From an uncultured Alloprevotella sp. (GTDB lineage: Bacteria > Bacteroidota > Bacteroidia > Bacteroidales > Bacteroidaceae): DNA of 64,000 nucleotides. Location: the NCBI GenBank assembly GCA_944322325.1, contig CALUOQ010000004.1, positions 1 through 64,000 on the forward strand. The letters are read 5' to 3'. Shown piece after piece: positions 1-8,547 of the stretch. How positions within the stretch are numbered: position 1 is the stretch's first letter; each line of letters begins with the position of its first letter. Under the pieces are notes generated by a model, which was not told the origin of the DNA, made no database searches, and saw only the letters and a list, made by a program, of their open reading frames with translations. The translations under genes and the position numbers were made by a program.

Positions 1-45
1 TGATGGCATACATGTCTTTACTGTCTTGATGGTTGGAAACGAAGA

Positions 46-72
46 CACCCCGCAAGGATGCCTTACGGGGTG
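46..72. terminator. Possible hairpin terminator beyond the DUF4942-like gene
   Basis: CACCCCG and CGGGGTG pair around an inner AAGG/CCTT stem. A run of seven T lies nearby on the plus side. It sits just past the stop of the minus-strand gene ending at 94, but the T-run is on the other strand's side, so the orientation is uncertain. Confidence 0.4.
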
Positions 73-93
73 CCGGAATATTTTTTTCATGAA

Positions 94-1035
94 TCAGTCT
101 TCCTGGAGCGTGATTTCGTCCAGCCGCAGCCGCCTGTAGCAGTTCCCTGCGGTCTGGCTGTCCTTGAAGCGGATGTCGATGCGTCCGTTCTTGTAGAACT
201 TGATCTGCTCGGCGTTGGACAGGGTGAGGTCGTACCATTGTGAAATGTCCACGTCATGACTGTCGAAGCCCATGATTATTTTGGAACTGCCGTTGAGTAT
301 GTCGTCGGCTCCATAAGCGATTCCTTCACAGATGTTTTCCAGATTTCCGTCGTAACTGTAACAGAGATGGTATTGCTGGCAATGCTGGATGTAGAAGTCG
401 TCGAACCGGAGTATGTTCGGCAGGATAATCCTGTCATTTTTCAGTTCCGGCTTGACCTTGCTCCAGCGGGAAGGCCGTACCGTCTTCAGGAAACGGGCCA
501 GCAGTTCTTCCTCCGCCGTTTTCCGGAAACTCTTGCCTCCGAGATGTTCAATGACGGCATCTACATAGGTCTCATAGACGGGGCGGAAGCCCATGCGTAG
601 CGTTTTCCCGTCAATCTCCGGTACGGGAACCGCCACATTGTAGGTCTTGTTGAAGTAGGAGACGATGCGGTTGGCGAAATTGGCGTTGGCATTACAGTTG
701 CTGTTCACAAGCTCGTTGATGATGTCGAACGGTTTGAACTCATTGTGGGTGTAATCCTCTTTTTCGTTGTAGTTGAAATGGAAGTTCCGTATGGAAATCT
801 TGCCGTTGTCCTCATAGGTGAATTTCTTCTCTTCACGGTATCGTTCCGCGTCTTCCCTGAAGATGGCGTACCACTTGTCTATCTGGTCGAGCGTCTTGTA
901 GAGCAGTTCCTGCTGCCGTTGGCAGTACCGTCTGTCTTGTTCCGTGATTTTTTCCTCGTTCCTTATCTGCACGTTAAGGATTCCTGTGAGCAGGTCAGTC
1001 TGGCTGCCTGCTGTCATTGCTGTCGTTGTCTGCAT
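94..1035 (-). CDS. DUF4942-like protein of a conjugative-transposon type element
   Basis: A 313-residue soluble protein with no signal peptide or membrane segment. The N-terminal 80 residues are rich in charged residues and Gln and look helical. The C-terminal third contains a region resembling the DUF4942 family tail (W..L...N, then IKFYKNGRIDIRF), a domain common in phage and integrative-element proteins. I recognise the family only from memory and cannot name an activity. Codon use and base composition are clearly more AT-rich than everything after about 2.4 kb, which suggests acquired DNA. It lies 11 bp downstream of the DUF4121-like gene on the same strand, so the two are probably co-transcribed. 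The start ATG at 1035 is the only good one; a second Met follows at residue 7. Confidence 0.6.
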   Translation of the reverse strand: MQTTTAMTAGSQTDLLTGILNVQIRNEEKITEQDRRYCQRQQELLYKTLDQIDKWYAIFREDAERYREEKKFTYEDNGKISIRNFHFNYNEKEDYTHNEFKPFDIINELVNSNCNANANFANRIVSYFNKTYNVAVPVPEIDGKTLRMGFRPVYETYVDAVIEHLGGKSFRKTAEEELLARFLKTVRPSRWSKVKPELKNDRIILPNILRFDDFYIQHCQQYHLCYSYDGNLENICEGIAYGADDILNGSSKIIMGFDSHDVDISQWYDLTLSNAEQIKFYKNGRIDIRFKDSQTAGNCYRRLRLDEITLQED

Positions 1036-1046
1036 GATTGTATGTT

Positions 1047-1877
1047 TTAGAGATTATTATTTTCGGGCTTGAGCCGGTAACAATAGGTGATGTGGCTGTC
1101 CATGTCCTTGACCAGTTTCACCTGTTCGGGAAAGAAATTGAGCCGGCGTTCCACGGCGGGGGCATCTATCTTGTTCCACTCGTGCCGTGTCAGGAACCGG
1201 TTTTCATGGCGGAAGCACCAAAGCACGACCTGGTTTTCCCAGTTGCCCTTGAACACGGTTCCTTCGTAGTCCTTCAGGAATTGTTGGAACTCGGATTCGT
1301 TACGGAAAGCGATATCAAAGCCTTGATAGAGATTGCCTTTCTCCGATTCCTTCCTTTTGTTCAGGTAAAACTTCCGATAGGTTTCGGTAGTGAATTCTCC
1401 ATACCTGGGATTGGGTTCGGCATAGAACCATAACGGCACTTTCGCCAGGAATGTCACCGTGCCGTTGGCGCATCCTCCGCAATGGCCCCAGTTTTTGAAT
1501 GCGCCTTCCGTCCATTTCAGAAATTTCATGTCTCCCGGATTTACGGAGTGGAATGCGCCCCCGCTGACACTCAGGCGGATATTCCCGTCTTCTTCCCATA
1601 CGAAAGGCACATAAGGTTCTTCACAAACGGAGAAATATCCTTCTTTTGCGTGCCTGTCATCAATAAGGGCATGCCCGTAATAATCCCCGTGTTCGGTTAC
1701 ATATACCAGTCTGTCACCGATTTTGGGGGTAAGCTCCGAACGGGTCTGCTCGATGAGTTCCACATAGTTGTTGACCATATCCACGTCCTGCTGAGTCAGC
1801 CAGTGTTCGTGATCGTACAGAACGTTCAGTGGCTTGAGCGTTTCCACCGTGTATTTTTTCTTTTCTTTCTGTAACAT
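1047..1877 (-). CDS. DUF4121-like protein, conjugative-element cargo
   Basis: A 276-residue protein starting MLQKEKKKYTVETLKPLN. The frame stays open to 2015, but the extra 46 residues are translated from a long hairpin and look non-coding, so I place the start at 1877. The sequence resembles the DUF4121 family, often carried near the ends of Bacteroides conjugative transposons (recalled, not searched). Visible features are a small beta-rich N-terminal part (GDRLVYVTEHGDYYGHALI), a Gly/Cys motif (NWGHCGGCANG) that could bind metal or stabilise a loop, and a charged C-terminal half. There is no signal peptide. AT-rich composition matches its downstream neighbour. Function unknown. Confidence 0.65.
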   Translation of the reverse strand: MLQKEKKKYTVETLKPLNVLYDHEHWLTQQDVDMVNNYVELIEQTRSELTPKIGDRLVYVTEHGDYYGHALIDDRHAKEGYFSVCEEPYVPFVWEEDGNIRLSVSGGAFHSVNPGDMKFLKWTEGAFKNWGHCGGCANGTVTFLAKVPLWFYAEPNPRYGEFTTETYRKFYLNKRKESEKGNLYQGFDIAFRNESEFQQFLKDYEGTVFKGNWENQVVLWCFRHENRFLTRHEWNKIDAPAVERRLNFFPEQVKLVKDMDSHITYCYRLKPENNNL

Positions 1878-1942
1878 GAGATTGATTTTTTTGTTAGTCC
1901 GGCTTTTCGGGGCCGGAGTTCCCATAACTACAGGCTTAAAAA

Positions 1943-2059
1943 GGTCGTGTTCCGTACATGCAAGGCTTCGGGAAAAAATACCGCAAGCCCTCCGGGCGAG
2001 GATGATTTTTTCCACGAACCCGAAGGGCTTGGCCTTGCTTGTACGAAAGGAACACGAAC
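1943..2059. repeat. Long imperfect inverted repeat upstream of the DUF4121-like gene
   Basis: The left arm (1943-1972, GTGTTCC, TGCAAGGC, TTCGGG) is complementary to the right arm (2019-2059, CCCGAAG, GCCTTGC, GGAACACGA), with bulges. Inside, GGAAAAAA (1971-1978) can pair with TTTTTTCC before the right arm. The result is a long bulged hairpin between the promoter-like box at 2170 and the gene start at 1877. It could be an RNA leader structure or a palindromic end of a mobile element. Confidence 0.6.
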
Positions 2060-2441
2060 TACCTTTGCCTGTGGTTATGGGGACTCGGCTACGGTATGCC
2101 TTGCACTTCCCGATATGTTTATTCTATGAGATTGCGGACTTTTTATGAGGCTCTTTCAAAAAGAAATATTACCTTTGCAAACAAGATAAAGCGTTATTTG
2201 AAAGCATGAGAAATATGGCGCTTCCGAACAGTCCGGCATTTTCTTATCCGTTGCCCGTTCTCGTGCGAGTTTCTTATAAAAAGTTGATAGTCAAATGAGT
2301 TATTCAGGACTAGAACAAATATACACAAAAACCGCGACACCACCAAACAGGCCCCTCGAAGTGTTAAAATCCGGAGCCACCGCCGCGCGGGGTGCCGACA
2401 CCTTTTTTCCGGAAAAAGTTGTCCGCGTCGCGGAAAAGGCG
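2060..2441. other. Intergenic stretch at the accessory/core transition
   Basis: No gene is supported here. The stretch passes from AT-rich to GC-rich. A 30-codon frame (2206-2298) follows the promoter-like box at 2170 but has no recognisable product. A 14-bp palindrome TTTTTCCGGAAAAA lies near 2405-2418, just upstream of the weak promoter for the next gene. Confidence 0.5.
2170..2177 (+). promoter_or_regulatory. TACCTTTG box: promoter -7 element or integration-core remnant
   Basis: TACCTTTG matches the Bacteroidales TAnnTTTG -7 box. Followed by C, it also nearly matches GTANNTTTGC, the core recalled for CTnDOT-type integrases (the first base is T rather than G). No clear -33 TTTG is present. 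Confidence 0.35.
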
Positions 2442-2449
2442 TACCTTAG
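2442..2449 (+). promoter_or_regulatory. Weak TAnnTTTG-like promoter of the small gene at 2473
   Basis: TACCTTAG differs from TAnnTTTG at one conserved base and sits 23 bp before the start codon. No good -33 TTTG is seen at 19-21 bp. Confidence 0.35.
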
Positions 2450-2472
2450 CCCTGAATTAACCCGAAGAAACA

Positions 2473-2742
2473 ATGGCAAACCGACGAAACCTGAAAAAAG
2501 ACATCCGAAATATCTGCGACCTGCTGCTCGACGAATGCATCGCCGTCATGCTCATCCGTAAGGAAGTGGACGAGGCCGCCCTCGACGCCGTCATGACGCG
2601 CATCCTCAACGTGAAGCACGACTACCTCTGCCGCGTGAGCCACACCGAGCCGGGACAGGCACGCGCCTTCTACCGACAGCTGCACACAAGCCTTACGGCC
2701 GAAATCAGCGCCATAGCGGCCGACCTGCAAAAGCTGGCCTGA
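2473..2742 (+). CDS. Small helical protein of unknown function
   Basis: An 89-residue acidic/basic mixed, predicted all-helical soluble protein (MANRRNLKKDIRNICDLLLD...) with no signal peptide or motif I recognise. It starts a plus-strand cluster: 19 bp separate it from the PlsC-type acyltransferase, which then overlaps the next gene, so the three are probably one transcript. Composition is GC-rich like the core genome. A longer frame in another register (2295-2561) overlaps it and looks non-coding. I do not recognise the family; I infer a real gene from codon use, operon position and the upstream promoter-like box. Confidence 0.7.
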   Translation: MANRRNLKKDIRNICDLLLDECIAVMLIRKEVDEAALDAVMTRILNVKHDYLCRVSHTEPGQARAFYRQLHTSLTAEISAIAADLQKLA

Positions 2743-2761
2743 CCGGACCATTCCCGCCGAC

Positions 2762-3322
2762 ATGCTGCGCACACTCTGCCGGAAAATCCTGTTCGACGCG
2801 CTGGGATGGCGCACCGAAGTCACCGTCCCGCACCGCGACAAGTGTATTATATGTGTCGCGCCGCACACCAGTAACCTCGACTTCTTCGTCGCGGAGCTCT
2901 ACTACCTGAGTATAGGGCGCCGGGCGGACTTCCTGATGAAACGCGAATGGTTCTTCTGGCCGCTGGGGCCCTTATTGCGGCGCATCGGCGGCGTGCCCGT
3001 CGTGCGCGACAAGGCCAGCAGCCTCACCGACCGGCTGGCCGAAAAGGCACGCGCAGCCACGCACTTCGAGCTCGCCGTGACGCCCGAAGGCACCCGCTCG
3101 CGCAACAGCGACTGGAGGCGGGGATTTTACTTCATCGCCCTGAAAGCCGGCCTGCCCATACAGCTTTACGCCATCGACTACCCCCGCCGTCTCATCCACT
3201 GCACCCGCGAGCTGACGCCCAGCGGCGACGTGGAGCGCGACATGGCGACCATCAAACAGTACTACCGGGGATTCACCGGCCGCCACCCCGAACGTTTCAC
3301 CACCGGCGACGCTTCCTCATGA
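2762..3322 (+). CDS. PlsC-type 1-acylglycerol-3-phosphate acyltransferase-like protein
   Basis: A 186-residue acyltransferase of the PlsC/LPLAT superfamily, likely transferring an acyl chain to lysophospholipid or a related lipid at the inner membrane. Motif I is PHTSNLDFF (catalytic HX4D) near residue 44 and motif III is TPEGTRSR near residue 117; the PVVRDK segment fits the substrate-binding motif II region. It is shorter than full PlsC (about 240 residues), as in small Bacteroidota homologues. The stop overlaps the start of the next gene by 4 bp (ATGA), which implies translational coupling. The exact acceptor cannot be told from sequence. Confidence 0.88.
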   Translation: MLRTLCRKILFDALGWRTEVTVPHRDKCIICVAPHTSNLDFFVAELYYLSIGRRADFLMKREWFFWPLGPLLRRIGGVPVVRDKASSLTDRLAEKARAATHFELAVTPEGTRSRNSDWRRGFYFIALKAGLPIQLYAIDYPRRLIHCTRELTPSGDVERDMATIKQYYRGFTGRHPERFTTGDASS

Positions 3323-6234
3323 CCCGACGCCTGCTTGCGCTGCTTTGCAGCCTGACCCTGACGCTCACCGCCGTGGCCCAACGCACGCGGTCGGCCGCCG
3401 TGGAGTCGGCCCTTAAGGCCTACTTCGCGGAGTACGCCGTGCCCGGCTACCGCTCCACCGACCCGATGCAGATGAACCGCTGCCGCATCGACCGCGACAG
3501 GCGCACGCTCACCGTCGTGGCCAACGACGCCTTCACCTCGCAACCCTTCACGCCCGCCTCGGTGCGCGCCATCTACGACGCACTGCGCGACCGCCTGCCC
3601 GCGCCTTACAAGAAATACCGCATCGCCGTGGTCAGCCGCAGCGGCAAAGCCATCGAGGAGCTCATCCCCAACCAGCTGCGCGGCCGCGACGCCGACGAGG
3701 AACGCCTGTGGGGCCGCGTGCGCTACGAGGGCAACGCCTGGGTCACCAACACGTCGCGCCCCTACGTGCCCGACCGGGGCCTCGAGGGCTGCCACCTGGC
3801 CTTGTGGGCCAGCCATGGCCGATACTACAACGGCGAGGAGTGGGAATGGCAACGCCCGTACCTGTTCGGCACGACGGAGGACCTCTTCACGCAGACCATC
3901 GTCGTCCCCTTTCTCATTCCCATGCTCGAAAACGCCGGCGCCGTCGTCTTCACGCCCCGCGAACGCGACTGGCAGACGGCTGAAGCCGTCGTCGACAACG
4001 ACATCCGCAGCGAAGAGGGCACCTACCTGGAGACTGCGCCCGCCGGCGAGGGATGGCAGCCCACGCCGCGCTCCGGCTTCGCCCCCGTCCGCTCCGTCTG
4101 GCTCGACAGCGAGAACCCCTTCATGCAGGGAACGTCGCGACAAATCAGCGCCACACGGCGCAAGGACCGCCTGGCCACGGCCACGTGGACGCCGCGTCTG
4201 CCCCGCTGCGGGCGCTACGCCGTCTACGTGTCGTACACCACACTGCCTGCGAGCGTGAGCGACGCCCATTACGTCGTCTACCACCGCGGCGGACAGACGC
4301 ACTTCCGCGTCAACCAACGCATGGGCGGCGGCACGTGGGTCTACCTCGGCACGTTCGACTTCGGCGAGGGCGAAAGCCGGCAAAACCGCGTCGTCCTGAC
4401 CAACGAGAGCGACGACGAGGGCGTCGTCACCGCCGACGGCGTGCGCTTCGGCGGCGGCATGGGCTGCATTGTCCGCGGCCAGAGCACCAGCGGCCTGCCC
4501 CGTGCCCTCGAAGGCGCCCGCTACTGGGCGCAGTGGGCCGGCATGGCGCCCTACCTCTACGACACGCGCGACAAGCCCTCGGACTATCCCGACGACATCA
4601 ACGTCCGCCCGCTCATGGTCAACTACCTGGCCGGCGGGAGCCCTTACCGCCCCGGCGGCGAGGGACTCGGCGTCCCCCTGGAGCTCGCGCTGGCCGTGCA
4701 CAGCGACGCCGGCAGTCAGCCCGACGGCAGCCCGCACGGTACTCTGGCCATCTGTACCACGCAAGGCAACGACGACGCCACCTACTTTCCCTCACAGGTT
4801 TCACGCGGAGCGTCCTTCGACTTCGCCCACGAGCTGCAAAGCACCCTTTGCGCCGACCTGACCGCCCTCACCGGGCAGACGTGGCCGCGCCGCGAGCTGT
4901 GGGACCGCAACTACAGCGAGACGCGCAACCCGGAAGTACCCTCCGCCATCATCGAGATGCTGTCGCACCAGAACTTCACCGACATGGTGTACGGCCACGA
5001 CCCGAACGCAAAATTCGTCATTGCCCGCGCCATCTACAAGGCCGTACTCAAATACATCCACTACGCCCACGGCGAAAAGCACTACAGCGTGCAGCCGCTG
5101 CCCGTGCGCCACTTTTCGGCCACCCTCACCGACGACGGGCGCGGTGTGCGCCTCGCTTGGGAGCCGACGCCCGACCCCACCGCGCCCGACGCCGCCCCGA
5201 CGGGATACATCGTCTACACGCGCGCCGGCGACGGCAGTTTCGACAACGGCATATATATAAAGGAGAAGACCAGCGTAGTGGTGCCCGTCGAGCCCGGCGT
5301 GCTCTACAGTTTCCGCGTAGCGGCCGTCAACCGCGGCGGGGCGAGCTTCCCTTCGGAGACACTCGCGGCCTGCTCCATGCCCGACGCCCGCGCCACGGTG
5401 CTCGTCGTCAACGGATTCCACCGCCTCAGTCCGCCCGCCGTGGTGCGCTCGGCGGACCGCCAGGGCTTCGACCTGAACGCCGACATCGGCGTGGCCTACG
5501 AACGGACGGCGGGCTTTGCCGGCGCACAGCTGGACTTCGACCCCGCGACGGCAGGCGGCGAAGGCCCCGGCACACTGGGATTTTCGGGCAACGAACTGGA
5601 AGGGAAAATCATCGCCGGCAACACGTTCGACTACCCCTACGTCCATGGCCGCTCCATCTGCCGCACGGGCCAATACTCGCTGGCTTCGTGCAGCCGGGGA
5701 GCACTCGAACAGGGTACGGTCCGGCTGAACGACTACGCCGCCGTCGACCTCATCCTCGGTGCCGAGAAGGCTACGAATTACGGCGTGCGACGTTATAAAA
5801 CGTTCGACGCCGCCCTGCGTGACCGGCTCACCGACTATTGTCACCGCGGAGGCCGCCTGATGGTCAGCGGCGCCTACATCGGGTCCGACATGCAGTCGGC
5901 GGAGGAACAGGCGTTTACCCGCGACGTACTGAAGTACTGCTACACCGGTTCGGCGCGCCAGGACACGACCTCGACGGTGCGCGGACTGAACCTCGACATA
6001 CCGATTTACCGCACGCCCGGCGAGGAACACTACGCCGTCCAGGCGCCCGACTGCATCAGCCCTACGGGAAGCGCTTTCTGCGCCTTCGTCTACGGCGGCG
6101 GCAGCTCGGCCGGCATCGCCTACCGCGGCGAGGACTACCGCGTGCTGGCCCTCGGTTTCCCCTTCGAGTGCATCCGCTCGGAGCAGGTGCGCGACCAGAC
6201 CATGGGGGCACTGCTTCGCTTCTTGTTCGAATAA
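3319..6234 (+). CDS. Secreted amidase-like/FN3 protein of the Bacteroidota 'xanthan lyase' annotation group
   Basis: A 971-residue exported protein. The frame is open further upstream, but the ATG at 3319 begins a clear signal peptide (MTRRLLALLCSLTLTLTAVAQ) and overlaps the preceding stop, so I use it. Around residue 158 comes HLALWASHGRYY, around 457 LALAVHSDAG, and around 543 PSAIIEMLSHQN; the His, His and Glu resemble the Zn ligands and catalytic Glu of an N-acetylmuramoyl-L-alanine amidase (Amidase_3) fold. Between them lies a golvesin-C/beta-sandwich-like segment (residues about 260-400). A fibronectin type III domain covers about 600-690, followed by a C-terminal domain ending in a GFPFE segment. 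Databases often name such proteins xanthan lyase, which the motifs do not support; a cell-wall or glycan role is inferred. Confidence 0.75.
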   Translation: MTRRLLALLCSLTLTLTAVAQRTRSAAVESALKAYFAEYAVPGYRSTDPMQMNRCRIDRDRRTLTVVANDAFTSQPFTPASVRAIYDALRDRLPAPYKKYRIAVVSRSGKAIEELIPNQLRGRDADEERLWGRVRYEGNAWVTNTSRPYVPDRGLEGCHLALWASHGRYYNGEEWEWQRPYLFGTTEDLFTQTIVVPFLIPMLENAGAVVFTPRERDWQTAEAVVDNDIRSEEGTYLETAPAGEGWQPTPRSGFAPVRSVWLDSENPFMQGTSRQISATRRKDRLATATWTPRLPRCGRYAVYVSYTTLPASVSDAHYVVYHRGGQTHFRVNQRMGGGTWVYLGTFDFGEGESRQNRVVLTNESDDEGVVTADGVRFGGGMGCIVRGQSTSGLPRALEGARYWAQWAGMAPYLYDTRDKPSDYPDDINVRPLMVNYLAGGSPYRPGGEGLGVPLELALAVHSDAGSQPDGSPHGTLAICTTQGNDDATYFPSQVSRGASFDFAHELQSTLCADLTALTGQTWPRRELWDRNYSETRNPEVPSAIIEMLSHQNFTDMVYGHDPNAKFVIARAIYKAVLKYIHYAHGEKHYSVQPLPVRHFSATLTDDGRGVRLAWEPTPDPTAPDAAPTGYIVYTRAGDGSFDNGIYIKEKTSVVVPVEPGVLYSFRVAAVNRGGASFPSETLAACSMPDARATVLVVNGFHRLSPPAVVRSADRQGFDLNADIGVAYERTAGFAGAQLDFDPATAGGEGPGTLGFSGNELEGKIIAGNTFDYPYVHGRSICRTGQYSLASCSRGALEQGTVRLNDYAAVDLILGAEKATNYGVRRYKTFDAALRDRLTDYCHRGGRLMVSGAYIGSDMQSAEEQAFTRDVLKYCYTGSARQDTTSTVRGLNLDIPIYRTPGEEHYAVQAPDCISPTGSAFCAFVYGGGSSAGIAYRGEDYRVLALGFPFECIRSEQVRDQTMGALLRFLFE

Positions 6235-6254
6235 CCACACAAATACACAAGTCT

Positions 6255-6563
6255 ATGTACAAAATTCAACTCAACGCCTCAGGCACGCGTTTCCTTGACG
6301 TCGACGAACGGCACTTAGCCACCATCGAGCGCTTCGGCCTGTTCCGCGACCTCATCGCCAGCAACGGATACGTCGACGAGGACACGCTCGAAAAACTCCG
6401 GCTCACCGTACGTTCGCTCATACTGTCGCAATGCGAGGACAGTGAGGCGCTCTTCGATTTCTGCGTCGACGTGCTTTACAACGAGCGAATGAAAAGTTTC
6501 GGGCTCCACCAGCTGATTCTGGCCTATATCGACTGGGCCAACGGCCAAAGCGACGCGCATTGA
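6255..6563 (+). CDS. Small cytoplasmic protein of unknown function upstream of ygiQ
   Basis: A 102-residue protein (MYKIQLNASGTRFLDVDERH...) with no signal peptide or membrane segment; mixed alpha/beta start, then helical. It lies 20 bp after the amidase-like gene, and its TGA overlaps the TTG start of YgiQ by 3 bases, indicating a coupled operon. I do not recognise a domain. Such short proteins commonly neighbour ygiQ in Bacteroidales by my recollection, but I cannot name a function. The frame extends upstream to 5838, but that part is a shadow of the preceding gene. Confidence 0.75.
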   Translation: MYKIQLNASGTRFLDVDERHLATIERFGLFRDLIASNGYVDEDTLEKLRLTVRSLILSQCEDSEALFDFCVDVLYNERMKSFGLHQLILAYIDWANGQSDAH

Positions 6564-8491
6564 GAACGTACCGACCGACCGACTGGCTGCCGACCACACG
6601 CAAAGAGATGGAGCAGCGCGGATGGAGCGAAGCCGACGTCGTCCTCTTCAGCGCCGACGCCTACGTCGACCACCCGTCGTTCGGCGCGGCGGTCATAGGG
6701 CGCGTGCTCGAGGACGCCGGCTGGCGCGTGGCCATCGTGCCGCAACCCGACTGGCACGGCGACTTCCGCGATTTTCGCAAGCTGGGCCGGCCTCGCCTCT
6801 TCTTCGGCGTGGCGCCGGGGTGTATGGACTCGATGGTCAACAAGTACACCGCGAACAAGCGGCTCCGCTCGGAGGACGCCTACAGCCCCGACGGACGCCA
6901 CGACCTGCGCCCGGAGTATCCCACAGTGGTGTACACGCAAATCCTGAAGCAGCTCTTCCCCGACGTGCCCGTCGTGCTCGGCGGTATCGAGGCGTCGATG
7001 CGACGCCTCACGCACTACGACTATTGGCAGAACCGCCTACGCCGCAGCATCCTGTGCGACAGTGGGGCGGACTTGCTCATCTACGGGATGGGCGAGCTCC
7101 CCGTCACGGACCTCTGTCGCCTGCTCGATCACAAATTGCTGCACGGTCGCGACGAGGCCCGCGTCGACGCGGCCGACTTCCGGCAACTCTTGCGCAAATA
7201 CCCGCTGCGCCAGACCGTCACGCTCGAGCGGGAAGCGGACATACACGGCGGCATCGGTCCGACGGACATTGTACTACACTCCCACGAAGCCGCCCTTGCC
7301 GACCCCAAGCTCCACGCTGCGAATTTCCGCCACATCGAGGAGGAGAGCAACCGCCTCGAGCCGCAGCGCATCCTCCAAGCCGTGGGCGACAAGTACGCCG
7401 TCGTCAATCCCCCCTACCCTCCGATGACGACCGCGCAGATAGACCATTCGTTCGACCTCCCCTATACGCGTTTACCGCACCCTAAATATAAAGGCAAACG
7501 CATTCCCGCGTTCGAGATGATACGCTTCTCGGTCAACCTGCACCGTGGCTGTTTCGGCGGGTGCGCCTTCTGCACCATCTCGGCCCACCAGGGGAAATTC
7601 ATCATGAGCCGCAGCAAGGAGAGCATCCTACGCGAGGTGAAGGCCATCACCGAGATGCCCGACTTCAAGGGCTACCTGTCTGACCTCGGGGGGCCTTCGG
7701 CCAACATGTACCGGATGCACGGACGCGACGCGGAGCGCTGCTGCCGCTGCCGGCGCCCCTCGTGCATCCATCCCGCCGTGTGCCCCAATCTCGACACCGA
7801 CCACCGTCCGCTGCTCGACGTCTACCGCGCCGTCGACGCCCTGCCCGGCATCAAGAAGAGCTTCGTCGGAAGCGGCGTACGCTACGACCTGCTGCTGCAC
7901 GACAGCGGCGACAAAGCCCTGAACGACGCCGCGCGCCGCTACACGCAGGAGTTGATCACCCGCCATGTATCGGGCCGCCTAAAGGTCGCCCCGGAACACA
8001 CGTCGGACGCCGTGCTGCGCCTCATGCGCAAGCCGTCGTTCGCCCTCTTCTACGACTTCAAGCGCATCTTCGACCGCGTCAACCGCGACGCGGGCCTCCA
8101 CCAGCAACTCATCCCCTACTTCATCAGCTCCCACCCCGGCTGCACGGAGGAGGACATGGCCGAGCTGGCCGTCCTGACGCGCGAGCTGGACTTCCGGCTG
8201 GAGCAGGTGCAGGACTTTACCCCGACGCCCATGACTGTGAGCACCGAGATGTGGTACACGGGCTACCACCCCTACACGCTCGAGCCAGTGTTCAGTGCCC
8301 GCACGCCCGCCGAAAAATTGCGCCAGCGCATGTTCTTTTTCTGGTACAAACCCGAGGAGCGCGCCCGCATCACCGCCGAGCTCCGCCGCATGGGGCGTCC
8401 CGACCTCGTCGCCCGGCTCTACGGCCACGCGCCGGCGTCCCCGAAACCACGGCCGCCCCGTCCCGCCAAGGGAGGACGCCGACGCTCCTGA
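6560..8491 (+). CDS. YgiQ-family radical SAM protein
   Basis: A 643-residue radical SAM enzyme of the YgiQ/UPF0313 family; substrate unknown. The N-terminal domain (TDWLPTTRKE, DAYVDHPSFGAAVIGR, GGIEASMRRLTHYDYW) is typical of the family. The 4Fe-4S/SAM motif is CFGGCAFC near residue 330, and a second Cys cluster follows (CCRCRRPSCIHPAVCPN, about 394-410). The C-terminus is a basic Pro/Arg tail. The start is a TTG at 6560 overlapping the previous TGA; the first ATG (6608) would cut off the conserved TDWLPTT segment, so TTG is preferred. Length matches the family (about 600-740). Confidence 0.93.
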   Translation: MRTYRPTDWLPTTRKEMEQRGWSEADVVLFSADAYVDHPSFGAAVIGRVLEDAGWRVAIVPQPDWHGDFRDFRKLGRPRLFFGVAPGCMDSMVNKYTANKRLRSEDAYSPDGRHDLRPEYPTVVYTQILKQLFPDVPVVLGGIEASMRRLTHYDYWQNRLRRSILCDSGADLLIYGMGELPVTDLCRLLDHKLLHGRDEARVDAADFRQLLRKYPLRQTVTLEREADIHGGIGPTDIVLHSHEAALADPKLHAANFRHIEEESNRLEPQRILQAVGDKYAVVNPPYPPMTTAQIDHSFDLPYTRLPHPKYKGKRIPAFEMIRFSVNLHRGCFGGCAFCTISAHQGKFIMSRSKESILREVKAITEMPDFKGYLSDLGGPSANMYRMHGRDAERCCRCRRPSCIHPAVCPNLDTDHRPLLDVYRAVDALPGIKKSFVGSGVRYDLLLHDSGDKALNDAARRYTQELITRHVSGRLKVAPEHTSDAVLRLMRKPSFALFYDFKRIFDRVNRDAGLHQQLIPYFISSHPGCTEEDMAELAVLTRELDFRLEQVQDFTPTPMTVSTEMWYTGYHPYTLEPVFSARTPAEKLRQRMFFFWYKPEERARITAELRRMGRPDLVARLYGHAPASPKPRPPRPAKGGRRRS

Positions 8492-8547
8492 CAATCCTAC
8501 CGACACATTTTAACAACTCACTCTATCATTCATCAACCTTTACCACA

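Noticed and set aside
2295-2561. 88-codon frame overlapping the small gene at 2473
   Set aside because: The gene at 2473 has a better composition and operon spacing; the overlapping frame gives a basic, Pro/His-rich product.
2947-3318. Extended N-terminus of the amidase-like gene
   Set aside because: Overlaps the acyltransferase gene in another frame; the ATG at 3319 with a signal peptide and 4-bp overlap is better.
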